A program made the translations under genes and the position numbers. Below are positions 27,954-37,117 of a stretch of DNA of 41,447 nucleotides, piece after piece. The DNA lies in the NCBI GenBank assembly GCA_002702725.1, contig PABE01000096.1, positions 1 to 41,447 on the forward strand, written 5' to 3'. The notes beneath the pieces are model-generated. The model was not told the origin of the DNA. It saw only the letters and a list, made by a program, of their open reading frames with translations, and did not search any database. Each line of letters begins with the position of its first letter. Positions within the stretch are counted from its first letter, which is position 1. Origin of the DNA: Porticoccaceae bacterium (GTDB lineage: Bacteria > Pseudomonadota > Gammaproteobacteria > Pseudomonadales > Porticoccaceae).

Positions 27954-28670
27954 GTGAGCGACAAGCGCATCTACATAAACGACAAACGCTGTCACTGTGT
28001 TGACTGTCCTGGAACTTTCTCCGTGGAGCATGTCAACCGTGAGGGCTACTGCAAGAGATGCTGGTCATCTAAGTGCAGGGAAGTCGCAGAGCACCAACGC
28101 ATGTCCGAACAAAAAGCATTATTTGACGCAACTCGCGAGCTGTCTCGAAAGATCTCTAACCTCAGCAAGAACAGTGCTGTGGCGCCTGAGTTCTTCGAGG
28201 AGTTCCAGAAAGAGCTTGGCGGCGCGCGCGGCCTTGGCCAGTTAATCGCTGAAGACTTCAAGCGAATGCACGGCATCGGCTTGAGTGCAACCGAACAAAA
28301 GCTCTTTTCCCCAGACGAAAAGACAATCCAGCGTTACTGGCAGACCTTAATGGTCTTCATGCAGCAGCAGGATCGCCACAACGCTGTCGACATCTCTAGC
28401 TTGAGCGACAAGGAACTTCAAGCCACGCTTCTGCAATTAGCGCAGGAGTTAATTCTTGAAAATCCTGGTTTCCGCAGCCAGGTCATTCGGATCGCGGTAG
28501 CACAAGATCGAGACCTCATTAACGAGCTTGCCATGAAAGCAGGCCTCTTGGGAGACGTAGTCGAGGGAGACACGGAGCCTGAGGAGCCAGAAGCAATTGT
28601 TAGAGAGGACAACCCGGCAGAAGAGCCTGATGACTTTGATGTGGATGTGATTGAGCCTGAGGAACACTGA
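27954..28670 (+). CDS. putative terminase small subunit with zinc-ribbon-like N-terminus
   Basis: 238 aa from GTG 27954. Cysteines in RCHCVDC and, some 15 residues later, YCKRC form a plausible zinc site within the first 40 residues. The centre is helical and the C-terminal 40 residues are acidic (EGDTEPEEPEAIV). It is coupled by TGATG to the terminase large subunit, the usual place of the small subunit that recognises phage DNA. No clear helix-turn-helix was found, so the role rests on position. Confidence 0.55.
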   Translation: MSDKRIYINDKRCHCVDCPGTFSVEHVNREGYCKRCWSSKCREVAEHQRMSEQKALFDATRELSRKISNLSKNSAVAPEFFEEFQKELGGARGLGQLIAEDFKRMHGIGLSATEQKLFSPDEKTIQRYWQTLMVFMQQQDRHNAVDISSLSDKELQATLLQLAQELILENPGFRSQVIRIAVAQDRDLINELAMKAGLLGDVVEGDTEPEEPEAIVREDNPAEEPDDFDVDVIEPEEH

Positions 28671-30379
28671 TGGCTTCGATAACAACTACAGAAGCAAAGG
28701 CACTGAAAGAGCTGTCACTGCGTCAATGCGACGCGCTCGACATCTTCAGGCCGATGAAATACCAGGAGCCTATATTCCTTGCAGGGAGTACCGAGACACT
28801 TGGAAGAGGGGGTAACCGCTCAGGGAAGAGTACATGCATGGCTGCTCGCTTTGCTGCGATAGCCAGAGACATGCCAATCACGCTGGAAGATGGCCGCAAG
28901 GTAATGATGCGGCGCAAGTACCAGCGAGGTAAGAAGCTCAGGATGTGGATCATCGCCTACGATGCTAAGTACATCGGGCAAACGATCCACCGGCTTTTGT
29001 TCGAGGAAGGCTTGTTCAAGATTGTCCGCAATCCAAAGACAGGCAAGTGGGAAACATACAAGCCTCGCGAAGATAAGCACAAGGGGCTTGAGAGAGAAGT
29101 CAAGGACTCGCCTCCTTTGATTCCAGCTTCCTGGATTGTTCCTGGTTCATGGAACTGGGAAAACGCGGGCAACAAAGAGTTCACTCGGGTAACGATTGCA
29201 AATCCACAGACCGGCGAAGAGCTTGCCGAGATTTTTGCTTACTCGTCCAAGGCCGACCCAAAGGCTGGTGATCCAGTAGACCATATCTGGATTGACGAAA
29301 AGATTCGCTACCCAAAGCACTACGGCGAATGGCAAGCACGTACGCTTGACCGCAAGGGAAGGATCGATTGGTCTTCGTGGCCAGCAACATCCAACTCAGC
29401 GCTAACTGATCTCACTAAGCGAGCAAAGAAGTGTCGCGAGTCAGGGAGCAAGCGAGTTCAAGAGATTGTCCTTCGCACCGACGACAACGAGTCGTTCACC
29501 AAGGATCAGTTTGAGCAGTGGGCAACTGGGTTTTCCCCAGAAGAGTACATCGCTCGTGTGTCTGGGGAATACCAGACTGACGGGTTGAAGATGTACCCGC
29601 TCTTCTCAAAGGAAGTTTGCTCCGCTGTCATCGAAGGCCAGAGGGAAGATGAGCTAAGTAGAGAGCTTCGCAAGAACAACTTCGAGCCACCATCCTCTTG
29701 GACGCGAGAGCTTGTTCTCGACCCAGGGACAACCAATCCAGCAGTCATCTTCTGTGCGATACCACCTCCGTATCTCGGAAGATATTTCGTTATCTACGAC
29801 GAGATCTGCATACCGCGACTTGACGCTCGCCAGTTAGCAAAGCGAATCAAAGAGAAAGCAGGCGGTCACTTATTCAACAGATTCATCATCGACGGTCACG
29901 CAGCACGTACGACCCCGATGGGATTCACGTTGACTGTATCTGCCAACTACACAAAAGAGTTCGAGAGATACGGACTCATGTGCAAGCAGACGGGATCGAT
30001 GTTCAGCTATGGATCCGACAACATTGCTGGTCGTATCCAAGTCTTGCAGGAATGGATGCACATTCAAGCGGACACCGGACTGCCAAAGCTCCGCATTGTC
30101 ACAAGCCGGTGCCCAACGCTTTGCGAGCAGCTTGAAGAGTACGAGAAGCAACTCAGCGCAGACATTGCACAGGACTTTGTTCCTGCAAGAAATCAGACAA
30201 TCGACGCCGCCCAATGTCTGGAGTACTTTGCTTCGCGCAATCCTCGGTACGTTCCTCCAGAACCAATGGTAGAGGGAAAGCAAGACGTTGAGTCTGTGTG
30301 GAAGGAATTCAAGAAGATGTTCTTCCGCAAGAGTAAGAAAGAGTCAGACAACACTGTTCTCATGGGACCCCCAGTTTAA
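28670..30379 (+). CDS. terL: terminase large subunit
   Basis: 569 aa. It pumps DNA into the procapsid by ATP hydrolysis and cuts it. The Walker A motif is GRGGNRSGKST (residues 45-55) and the Walker B motif HIWIDE (205-210). The C-terminal nuclease domain begins ELVLDPGTTNPAVIF with D351, and RFIIDGH places a second acidic residue at D409. Length is normal for the family. Confidence 0.92.
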   Translation: MASITTTEAKALKELSLRQCDALDIFRPMKYQEPIFLAGSTETLGRGGNRSGKSTCMAARFAAIARDMPITLEDGRKVMMRRKYQRGKKLRMWIIAYDAKYIGQTIHRLLFEEGLFKIVRNPKTGKWETYKPREDKHKGLEREVKDSPPLIPASWIVPGSWNWENAGNKEFTRVTIANPQTGEELAEIFAYSSKADPKAGDPVDHIWIDEKIRYPKHYGEWQARTLDRKGRIDWSSWPATSNSALTDLTKRAKKCRESGSKRVQEIVLRTDDNESFTKDQFEQWATGFSPEEYIARVSGEYQTDGLKMYPLFSKEVCSAVIEGQREDELSRELRKNNFEPPSSWTRELVLDPGTTNPAVIFCAIPPPYLGRYFVIYDEICIPRLDARQLAKRIKEKAGGHLFNRFIIDGHAARTTPMGFTLTVSANYTKEFERYGLMCKQTGSMFSYGSDNIAGRIQVLQEWMHIQADTGLPKLRIVTSRCPTLCEQLEEYEKQLSADIAQDFVPARNQTIDAAQCLEYFASRNPRYVPPEPMVEGKQDVESVWKEFKKMFFRKSKKESDNTVLMGPPV

Positions 30380-30795
30380 TGTTCGACGCACCTAAGCACA
30401 AAGTACCTATCGGTACGCCAGTCTGGTTTATCCAGTATGGCGCCGATGACAGCACTCCTCTTCCGGCCACAGTGATCTCCATTGCAGACAACTTAGTCTG
30501 CCGACTGCAGATCATCACTCCAGATGGCCCAACCGTCACAAACACTGCTGTCCATCCTTATGGGCACCAGACGCTACGCGACGAGAACAACGCACCATCT
30601 ACCAATGCTCGAAGGAATGGGGCGTGGACATACAACCCATGGTTTAAGCCCGGAACAACCATGAAGCCAGAGCCAACCACGGAAGAGCTTGTCAAGACGC
30701 TGTACGAAGAGCACGGGGACCTGAAGAAGGTCTGCGCTCGAGTTCGCAGCAAGGGGATTAGCAAGTCCCAAGTAGAAGACATTTTGAACCTGTAA
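30379..30795 (+). CDS. hypothetical protein between terminase and portal
   Basis: 138 aa, TAATG-coupled to terL. The N-terminal half is a likely small beta-barrel (PIGTPVWFIQYGADD, then LPATVISIADNLVCRLQII). The last 40 residues have a charged helical motif (TTEELVKTLYEEHGDLKKVC, then SKGISKSQVEDILNL) that could be a helix-turn-helix. The position would allow a packaging accessory or small-terminase role. Confidence 0.65.
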   Translation: MFDAPKHKVPIGTPVWFIQYGADDSTPLPATVISIADNLVCRLQIITPDGPTVTNTAVHPYGHQTLRDENNAPSTNARRNGAWTYNPWFKPGTTMKPEPTTEELVKTLYEEHGDLKKVCARVRSKGISKSQVEDILNL

Positions 30796-30808
30796 TCGGA
30801 CAGCGCTG

Positions 30809-33004
30809 GTGGACGAGCCGCGATACTACATGTCCTCAGTCGTGAACTGTTGGCTGAGGAACATCAAAAAGGCCGGGGACGCCAAGAAGGCATTCACCGA
30901 AACAGGTGAAATGTGCCGTCAGTTCTTTTCTGGATCTGTCGGCTTCATGTGGGAAGACAAGTTCCGAAGTCGTTTTCTCAAGAACGTAACGCCTCCCCGA
31001 TTTCGCGTAACGATCGCGAAGGCTTTTGAGCTTGTCGCAGTATTCGGACCCAGTCTTTTTTGGCGTTACCCCGGTCGCACAATCAAGTCGCGAGAAATCT
31101 TCCAGCCGGACCCTTCGTTCTTCGGAAATCCTGAGGACCCAGCAGTTGCAGAGCAGATCCAAGCTTTCATGCAACAGGTCCAGCAAGAGAAGGTGACCAG
31201 AAACACTCGCGACAAGTTGATGGAGCAATACCTCAACTACGCACAGCGAGAGCAGCCTGGTGGTGGATTAAAGCTTGACGCGCAACTTGCTGTAACCGAG
31301 GCGCTGGTCAAGGGACGAGGTGTCCTTTGGTGTCAAGACTATTCGTTCCCTGGATCTGACAGGAAGCTGACCGGAAGTTTCTTCGACACGGTCGACAACC
31401 TGTTCATTGATCCAGACGCGACTAGGCCAAACCTAACCGATGCTCACTGGATTGCAAAAAAACACATCGACAAATACTGGGAAGTTGAGAGGCGATTCAA
31501 GCTACCTCCCGGTACGCTAAGAGACAAAGCTCGCGGCAAGACTGCCGACATGTTGAGCCAGCAGGAAACACTTCGCAAGCCAAACGCCTCGTCTGCCCAA
31601 GTTGGCGATCAGATTGTTTGGTACGAGGTATTCTCGAAGTGTGGAGTCGGAACCAGACAGCGCGGAATTGTACCGGACTTGCACGAGGCATTTGAGGATG
31701 TTGTTGGTGACTTTGCATACATTTGTGTCTGCGAAGGAGTCGACTACCCTCTGAATGCTCCTCCGGAAAGATTCGAGAACGCCGAAGACGAGCAAGTTCT
31801 GGAGATGTTTGATTGGCCTGTTCCGTACTACAAAGACGGAAGGTGGCCTTGCGCGTGGCTGGATTTCTATCCAAACCCAAACAGTGTCTGGCCGTTGGCG
31901 CCGATGGCAATGGGCCTTGGTGAACTGATCTTTCTGAACACGATGATGTCTGTTCTGTGCGAGCGATCGTACGAAAATAGCAGGCTTTTGATTGCAGCAA
32001 TCAAGGGGCATGCTTCTGACGCTGTTGCCAAGATCAAGAATGGCAGCATGAAGGAAGTCATCGAGATGAACCCCGAGATGCAGGCTTCGATCAAAGATCT
32101 GATCCAGGTCATTCAGCTCCCGGAAATCGGATTCGACTTGTTTAAGATGATCAACATGGTAAGTGCCATGTTTGACAAGCGAACAGGGCTATCTGAGTTG
32201 CTATACGGCATGAACCCAGGCGGGTCTGCATCGAGAACGGCTGCTGACATCAACGTCAAGAGCGAAATGGCTTCCGTTCGCCCAGAATACATGAGCCAAC
32301 AAGTCGAGGATTGGCAATCAGAGGTTGCGAATGTCGAGCGAATTGCAGCCGGATGGAAGGTGATTGGCGACGACGTATCTCCGCTTGTTGGGATGTTTGG
32401 CGCCCAACTCTGGGATCAGTTGATCACCAACGACGATCCTGAAATCTTCGTGCGTGAGATGCGCTGCACGGTTGAAGCAAACAGCATCCGCAAGCCAAAC
32501 AAGACTCGCGACAACGAGAACATCCAGAGAATCTCGCAGTACTTGTTCCCTGAACTCAGCAAGCACGCAGAGATCACAGGCGATACCGAGCCAATCAACA
32601 ACTTCATCGAGGACATGGGCGCCGCGATGGAGCAAGACACGAAACGCTGGACACTTCCTAGCCGGGAACAGCAACCCGATCCTGAGCAGGAAGAGATGGC
32701 TAAAGAGCAGGCTCGCCTTGAGCTTGCCGACAAGAGTGCGGACGTATCAAAGAAGCAAGCAGAAACAGAAGGACAATCGATCGAAAATGAAAAGCTCATC
32801 CAAGAAATGCAGCTCGGGGAAGTCGGCGGCGAAGTCAACGACCAAGAACTCCAGCGGCAAGTCGCAGAACAAGAAATGAACTTAGCCGCCAAGCAGGCTG
32901 AGGAGTACATCAAGCTCGATTCAATGCAAGCAGAGAACGAGCTTGAGCTTGAGTTTCAAAAGGAATTGAACGACCTGAAGCTAGATGCAGCTTCAGCTAG
33001 TTAG
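30809..33004 (+). CDS. portal protein
   Basis: 731 aa from GTG 30809. The portal is the twelve-part ring at one capsid vertex through which DNA enters and leaves. The middle carries portal-like segments: LFIDPDATRPNLTDAHWIAK, LDFYPNPNSVWPLAPMAMG and TGLSELLYGMNPGGSASRTA followed by ADINVK. The C-terminal 110 residues are a long charged coiled coil (ARLELADKSADVSKKQAETE). It follows the terminase, and size and content fit portals of podovirus-like phages. Confidence 0.85.
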   Translation: MDEPRYYMSSVVNCWLRNIKKAGDAKKAFTETGEMCRQFFSGSVGFMWEDKFRSRFLKNVTPPRFRVTIAKAFELVAVFGPSLFWRYPGRTIKSREIFQPDPSFFGNPEDPAVAEQIQAFMQQVQQEKVTRNTRDKLMEQYLNYAQREQPGGGLKLDAQLAVTEALVKGRGVLWCQDYSFPGSDRKLTGSFFDTVDNLFIDPDATRPNLTDAHWIAKKHIDKYWEVERRFKLPPGTLRDKARGKTADMLSQQETLRKPNASSAQVGDQIVWYEVFSKCGVGTRQRGIVPDLHEAFEDVVGDFAYICVCEGVDYPLNAPPERFENAEDEQVLEMFDWPVPYYKDGRWPCAWLDFYPNPNSVWPLAPMAMGLGELIFLNTMMSVLCERSYENSRLLIAAIKGHASDAVAKIKNGSMKEVIEMNPEMQASIKDLIQVIQLPEIGFDLFKMINMVSAMFDKRTGLSELLYGMNPGGSASRTAADINVKSEMASVRPEYMSQQVEDWQSEVANVERIAAGWKVIGDDVSPLVGMFGAQLWDQLITNDDPEIFVREMRCTVEANSIRKPNKTRDNENIQRISQYLFPELSKHAEITGDTEPINNFIEDMGAAMEQDTKRWTLPSREQQPDPEQEEMAKEQARLELADKSADVSKKQAETEGQSIENEKLIQEMQLGEVGGEVNDQELQRQVAEQEMNLAAKQAEEYIKLDSMQAENELELEFQKELNDLKLDAASAS

Positions 33005-33026
33005 CACCCCAATTTCAGAGGCAAGG

Positions 33027-33554
33027 ATGCCAATACACAAGATCAAGTACCAGGGCAAGACGTACGTCGGAAGAACCAACAGGAGCGGTGAGACGATCTT
33101 CGATCCTCCGCTTCCTCCAGAGTACGAAGAGCGCTGCAAGTCAAACATCAAAGAAGCTGTCGAAGCTCGGCAGTTCCCTGGGTTGAACACGGACACAAGC
33201 TTTCTTGCGAATCGCGGGACGCTTGAGGCTCAGTTTGCTGACAAAGAAGCGCTGAAGCAAACAGTCGAAGGCGCTCAGCGAGCTGGGTACAAACCAAAGC
33301 CGAGCGATGTTTATCTCTCCAGCTTGGCCCAGTTCCCAGGAGACCCGCAGGCTTGGGTTGGGAGCGATGCAAAGGGGCACATCCGCAAGGTCTGTGAAGA
33401 GCGCGGGATTGGGTGCTCTGGATCAGTCAACGTGCCGCAGCCAGATCGTCGAGTTGACGCCGAAGAGGCAAGAAAGAAGGCCCGCGATAAGGCGGTCGAG
33501 AGGAAGGCGAAGAGAATCCTTGCTCGCCAGAAACACCAGGTTCCTAAGAAATGA
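33027..33554 (+). CDS. conserved phage hypothetical protein
   Basis: 175 aa from ATG 33027 (MPIHKIKYQGKTYVGRTNRS), AGAGG upstream. The segment SDVYLSSLAQFPGDPQAWV, then CEERGIGCSGSVNV, is a pattern seen in small phage proteins near head genes. The C-terminus is highly basic (EEARKKARDKAVERKAKRIL), suggesting DNA binding. Upstream in-frame starts overlap the portal gene. Confidence 0.65.
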   Translation: MPIHKIKYQGKTYVGRTNRSGETIFDPPLPPEYEERCKSNIKEAVEARQFPGLNTDTSFLANRGTLEAQFADKEALKQTVEGAQRAGYKPKPSDVYLSSLAQFPGDPQAWVGSDAKGHIRKVCEERGIGCSGSVNVPQPDRRVDAEEARKKARDKAVERKAKRILARQKHQVPKK

Positions 33555-34738
33555 GCTTCCCAAGTCAAACATTAACGACACAGGAAGTCCTGACGTTTCA
33601 AGACGCAGTTGACCGACTAGCGCTTGCCACTGGATGCAGGGCAACTGGGCGGGAGTACAACCAGTTGCGAATGGCCGTCTTGGATGCATACAAAGATCTG
33701 CCGAACAAGCACAGTTGGTCGTACTACAAGCGAGCTTTTCAGATCACGACTGTCGCTCCGGAGACTGGCAAGGTTGGTGCGTACGATCACACTGGTGGGA
33801 CATACGAGCGACAGCTAACACTTACCACTGGAACGTGGAACGATCAGGCGGCAGACGGTCAGGTTGTCTTGGGAGACAACCTATACAAAATCGAGAAGCG
33901 GATTAGCGACACCGTCGTGCAGCTTTCTGTTGACAGCAATCCAGGACAAGATGTTTCTTCCAGCACTCTTTCGTGGGTGAAAACAAGCTATCGGCTTGGC
34001 CAGCGTGTCAAGCGAGTTCTGTATCTTGCCGAGGCTGCCAACGACGTACCTCTCGATTACGTTTCACAAGTAGAGCTTCTTCAGCACCAGCGAGCGACAC
34101 CGAGCCCAAGCGATCCGATTATCTATAACATTCACCAGACAGGTGGATATCTTGGAGAGACCGAGATTGAATTTGCTCCTCCACCTCTCCAGGCAAAAAC
34201 ATACATCATTGCCATCGAGGCTTCGCCAAGGCCGCTCAGGACTTACAAGGCAGAGTCTGTCGTAACAAGTTCTGGGACTACAGTAACCAGAACATCAGGC
34301 GATGCGTTCAGAACATTTCATGTCGGCGCTGTTATTAGGTTTGGAATATCTGACACATCACCAACAGGTGTTGTTGCCGAGGACTCATCTTTCGACCCGT
34401 TTGAATATCAAGCGATCATTACTGCAGTCAGTGGATCGACACTAACGATACACGATTCGACCATCCCGAATCAGACAGGAAACGGTGTCACGATCTCTGA
34501 TCCACTCGACATCGATCCGCTTCTCATGTGGGACTATTTCTTTGCGTTGTGCCGCAGAAAGTTCCACCAGTACGGACCAGTAGGTACGAAGGTCGACGAG
34601 CACCTAGCTCTTGAGCAGAAGGCACTGATGACAGCCATCGCAAACGACCCGTACGTCCACACAGACACATTGACACAAGCCAAGCTTTCGGCTGTGCCAG
34701 ACATTGACTTTATTCTTGAGTTCCCACAGACGCAGTAG
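33551..34738 (+). CDS. probable head-tail adaptor / tail tubular protein
   Basis: 395 aa, ATGA overlap. An N-terminal helical part (TFQDAVDRLALATG, MAVLDAYKDLPNKHSWSYYK) precedes beta-rich repeats (VVTSSGTTVTRTSGDAFRTF, IITAVSGSTLTIHDS), and a C-terminal helix follows (WDYFFALCRRKFHQYGP). Helical ends around a beta core and a position after the portal resemble adaptor proteins such as T7 gp11-type rings. The similarity is general, not motif-specific. Confidence 0.6.
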   Translation: MSFPSQTLTTQEVLTFQDAVDRLALATGCRATGREYNQLRMAVLDAYKDLPNKHSWSYYKRAFQITTVAPETGKVGAYDHTGGTYERQLTLTTGTWNDQAADGQVVLGDNLYKIEKRISDTVVQLSVDSNPGQDVSSSTLSWVKTSYRLGQRVKRVLYLAEAANDVPLDYVSQVELLQHQRATPSPSDPIIYNIHQTGGYLGETEIEFAPPPLQAKTYIIAIEASPRPLRTYKAESVVTSSGTTVTRTSGDAFRTFHVGAVIRFGISDTSPTGVVAEDSSFDPFEYQAIITAVSGSTLTIHDSTIPNQTGNGVTISDPLDIDPLLMWDYFFALCRRKFHQYGPVGTKVDEHLALEQKALMTAIANDPYVHTDTLTQAKLSAVPDIDFILEFPQTQ

Positions 34739-34749
34739 CAGAGAGAGAT

Positions 34750-35082
34750 ATGGCAATTTCAGATACTTACTATTCTGACTTGACATCAGACGGCGATTCG
34801 TCGTGGGTCAAGGTTGGCAAGGAAGGCCTGACAGTCACTGTCGACTGTGTTGACGGAAGCGGGGATTCTGCTTCGTGGGGAAGTGTGGAGGCAACCCTTC
34901 TGTACTCACCCGATGGAAAGATGCGGTCTGTCGTCAAAGAAGACGGAACTGCAGTCACTGGCACTGATGGATTCACAAAAGAGATGCAGGTCGCCGGTTA
35001 CGTGGCTGTAGCTGGCAGCAACATCTCCGGAGAGACATTGCGAATCAAAGTTCAGCACCCAAGAAACGCATTCTACAGTTAA
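34750..35082 (+). CDS. virion structural protein, small beta-rich
   Basis: 110 aa, GAGAGAG before ATG 34750. It is almost wholly beta-strand by pattern (GLTVTVDCVDGSGDSASWGS, VAGSNISGETLRIKVQHP). It is probably a small tail or fiber-associated protein, judged by the neighbouring tail genes. Confidence 0.6.
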   Translation: MAISDTYYSDLTSDGDSSWVKVGKEGLTVTVDCVDGSGDSASWGSVEATLLYSPDGKMRSVVKEDGTAVTGTDGFTKEMQVAGYVAVAGSNISGETLRIKVQHPRNAFYS

Positions 35083-35085
35083 GCC

Positions 35086-35961
35086 GTGGTAGTAAAAAAG
35101 AATATCACAGGAAACATCACGCGAGACTTCGTTCGCTCTCTTCCGTTTGAGCTAACGGGCGATGGTGTGTTATCCGGTAGCTCCCAAGGGTCCGCCACTG
35201 GTGGGACCATCACCGACGTCGGCGGCTATCGCATCCACATGTTTACCAGCAGCGGAGACTTCGTTGTCTCCGGTGGCAATCTTGACGTTGAGTATCTCGT
35301 CGTTGCTGGTGGTGGTGGTGGTGGTGCAAACTCGATCGGAGGTGCTGGCGGGGGAGGTGCTGGCGGACGGTTGACAACCTTGGGCAATCCGGAAACGTGG
35401 GACGCTGGGACGTATCCGGTGGTTGTTGGTGCTGGCGGTGCGGGTGCTACCGGCAATGGTGCGGGTGCAAATGGCTCTGGTTCAACGGTAAACGCTATCG
35501 CTCCGATCGGCGGTGGCGGTGGAGGAGGCCGGTTCGATACTCAAGGCAGAGACGGCGGATCAGGTGGTGGTACCCGAGCTTCCGCTGGCAGTGGCAACGA
35601 AGGAGCTGGAACAATTGGACAAGGAAATGACGGTGGCTATTCTGGCGGAGGAGGTGGTGGAGCGGGGGGTGGTGCTGGATCGGAAGGTGCAATTGCGACT
35701 GACGATGACGGCGTCAGCGGAGGCGACGGTGTAGCTACGTCGTTTACGGGCACGTCGGTTACTCTGGCTGGCGGCGGTGGAAGCTCTGGTGGCTCTGGGG
35801 CTACTGCCGGTGGTGGTGGGTCCGGGGGTGGTGGTGGCGGGGGAAACACCGTAGACGGATCGGCTGGAACCGCAAATACTGGCGGAGGTGGAGGCGGCTC
35901 CTGTGCCGGCAACGGCGGCAACGGTGGTTCAGGAATCGTAATCATCAGGTATCCAATCTAA
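35086..35961 (+). CDS. glycine-rich tail tip / fiber protein
   Basis: 291 aa from GTG 35086. After a short N-terminus with GDGVLSGSSQGS, the chain enters YLVVAGGGGGG and then about 180 residues of glycine-rich loops (GGGGAGGGAGSEG and similar), ending GSGIVIIRYPI. YLVVAGGGGGG and GSGIVIIRY mark a domain found in phage receptor-binding tips, where glycine helices pack side by side. A 20-base segment coding GDGVLSG recurs at the right edge of the window. Confidence 0.8.
   Translation: MVVKKNITGNITRDFVRSLPFELTGDGVLSGSSQGSATGGTITDVGGYRIHMFTSSGDFVVSGGNLDVEYLVVAGGGGGGANSIGGAGGGGAGGRLTTLGNPETWDAGTYPVVVGAGGAGATGNGAGANGSGSTVNAIAPIGGGGGGGRFDTQGRDGGSGGGTRASAGSGNEGAGTIGQGNDGGYSGGGGGGAGGGAGSEGAIATDDDGVSGGDGVATSFTGTSVTLAGGGGSSGGSGATAGGGGSGGGGGGGNTVDGSAGTANTGGGGGGSCAGNGGNGGSGIVIIRYPI
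35159..35178 (+). repeat. 20-bp direct repeat, copy 1
   Basis: GCGATGGTGTGTTATCCGGT is identical to 41367-41386, 6.2 kb away. Both copies are read in the same frame as DGVLSG near the start of tail-type genes. The bases on either side differ. Confidence 0.85.
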
Positions 35962-36620
35962 TGCCTTATTACGCAGAATTAGACGAAGACAGCCAAGTGC
36001 TGCGGGTGATCGTTGCCGACTCCAAGGAATGGTGCGAGAACCGACTTGGCGGGACTTGGGTTGAAACTAAAATCGACGCGGGAGAGCAATACGCTGGTAT
36101 TGGTTTCCAATTCGACAAGGCCCACCCAAAGCGGTTTGCTCCTGATTGGAGTTCAGCGGGGCAGACCCAACAGCCAGACGGGTCGTGGATTTACAACACC
36201 CAAGGTCAGTTTGCTGCACACAACGGCAAGATATGGACCAACCTGCTGCCGAGCGGAACTCCAAACGTCTGGGAGCCTGGAGTTGCAAACTGGCGAGAGT
36301 ATCAGCTTGGCGTCAATTACACGGTCTGGCTCCAACCTACTGGAGCATTCGACGCTTATCCGTCTGGTTACCGGGTCGAGCATGATGAAGTCGAATACGA
36401 ATCGAACATTGACGCAAACACCACTACTCCAGGCGGCCCAGGTGGTCAGTGGACTCGCCTGACTCCGTTGCCTGCTCTTGATGAATGGGCACCGAACACA
36501 AGCTACGTGATTGGTGACGAGCGAACCTACAACGGCACCACTTATCGCTGCATCCAGGCCCACACTTCTATCGTCGGATGGCAACCACCGAACGTCCCAG
36601 CATTGTGGCAGGCTGTCTAG
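35961..36620 (+). CDS. tail protein with carbohydrate-binding (CBM5/12-like) modules
   Basis: 219 aa, TAATG-coupled. The N-terminal part (MPYYAELDEDSQVLRVIVAD, then GGTWVETKI) resembles phage tail-associated domains. The C-terminus EWAPNTSYVIGDERTYNGTT, followed by YRCIQAHTSIVGWQPPN and ALWQAV, is a classic CBM5/12 chitin-binding-type module. A second, looser copy starts near WREYQLGVNYTVWLQPTG. Such modules help phage bind cell-surface sugar. It lies right after the glycine-rich tip gene. Confidence 0.75.
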   Translation: MPYYAELDEDSQVLRVIVADSKEWCENRLGGTWVETKIDAGEQYAGIGFQFDKAHPKRFAPDWSSAGQTQQPDGSWIYNTQGQFAAHNGKIWTNLLPSGTPNVWEPGVANWREYQLGVNYTVWLQPTGAFDAYPSGYRVEHDEVEYESNIDANTTTPGGPGGQWTRLTPLPALDEWAPNTSYVIGDERTYNGTTYRCIQAHTSIVGWQPPNVPALWQAV

Positions 36621-36624
36621 CAGA

Positions 36625-36729
36625 ATGGAAACCTATCGTCAGAACAAGGCAAAAACGCGACTAACGCTTAACGATCCATTACCCTCTTCAAATCAATCAG
36701 ATCTGATGGAACAGATTCATGGCAAATGA
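36625..36729 (+). CDS. possible very small protein
   Basis: 34 aa, METYRQNKAKTRLTLNDPLP start. It has no good ribosome-binding site and overlaps the next gene by 11 bases. It fills the gap between two tail genes and may be a leader or not translated. Confidence 0.3.
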   Translation: METYRQNKAKTRLTLNDPLPSSNQSDLMEQIHGK

Positions 36730-37081
36730 AATCCGCGTAAGCTTCCAGTTCGATGTGACGAACGGAAACTTTTCTGATTCAATCGTCCGGTCCAACAAGC
36801 AGTTCGATCAAGCAAGCGATGGTGGCGGCAATCCTGGGACTATCGAAATCGGCACATCGGAAGAGTCGGTTGCATTTAGTGAACTTGGGACTGAAGGGTT
36901 CCTGTTCATGGAAAACCTTGACGACACCAACTACGTGCAGTGGGGATTTGCAACAACTGACTACGGCGGTCGAATTGAGGCTGGTGAAATCGCTTTCTTC
37001 CGTCTTGAGCCAAGCACGACCCTTTACCTGAAAGCCAACACAGCAGCCTGCAAAGTAAATTTCCGGGCATACGAAGACTGA
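36719..37081 (+). CDS. small virion structural protein
   Basis: 120 aa, MANEIRVSFQFDVTNGNFSD start. Beta-rich with VAFSELGTEGFLFMENLDDT, YVQWGFATTDYGG and LEPSTTLYLKANTAACKVNF. I associate this pattern with small tail proteins in marine and planctomycete-type phages, without a named family. Confidence 0.65.
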   Translation: MANEIRVSFQFDVTNGNFSDSIVRSNKQFDQASDGGGNPGTIEIGTSEESVAFSELGTEGFLFMENLDDTNYVQWGFATTDYGGRIEAGEIAFFRLEPSTTLYLKANTAACKVNFRAYED

Positions 37082-37092
37082 TTTTCAGCTTC

Positions 37093-37110
37093 GCGCATAT
37101 AACAGTACGG
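37093..37110 (+). promoter_or_regulatory. GCGCATATAACA promoter-like motif before nuclease gene
   Basis: GCGCATATAACAGTACGG is the twin of 21226-21243, with one difference in 18 bases and the same distance to the ATG (37118). It lies in a 36-bp intergenic gap, so it is not constrained by coding. Confidence 0.6.
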
Positions 37111-37117
37111 AGAGAGG

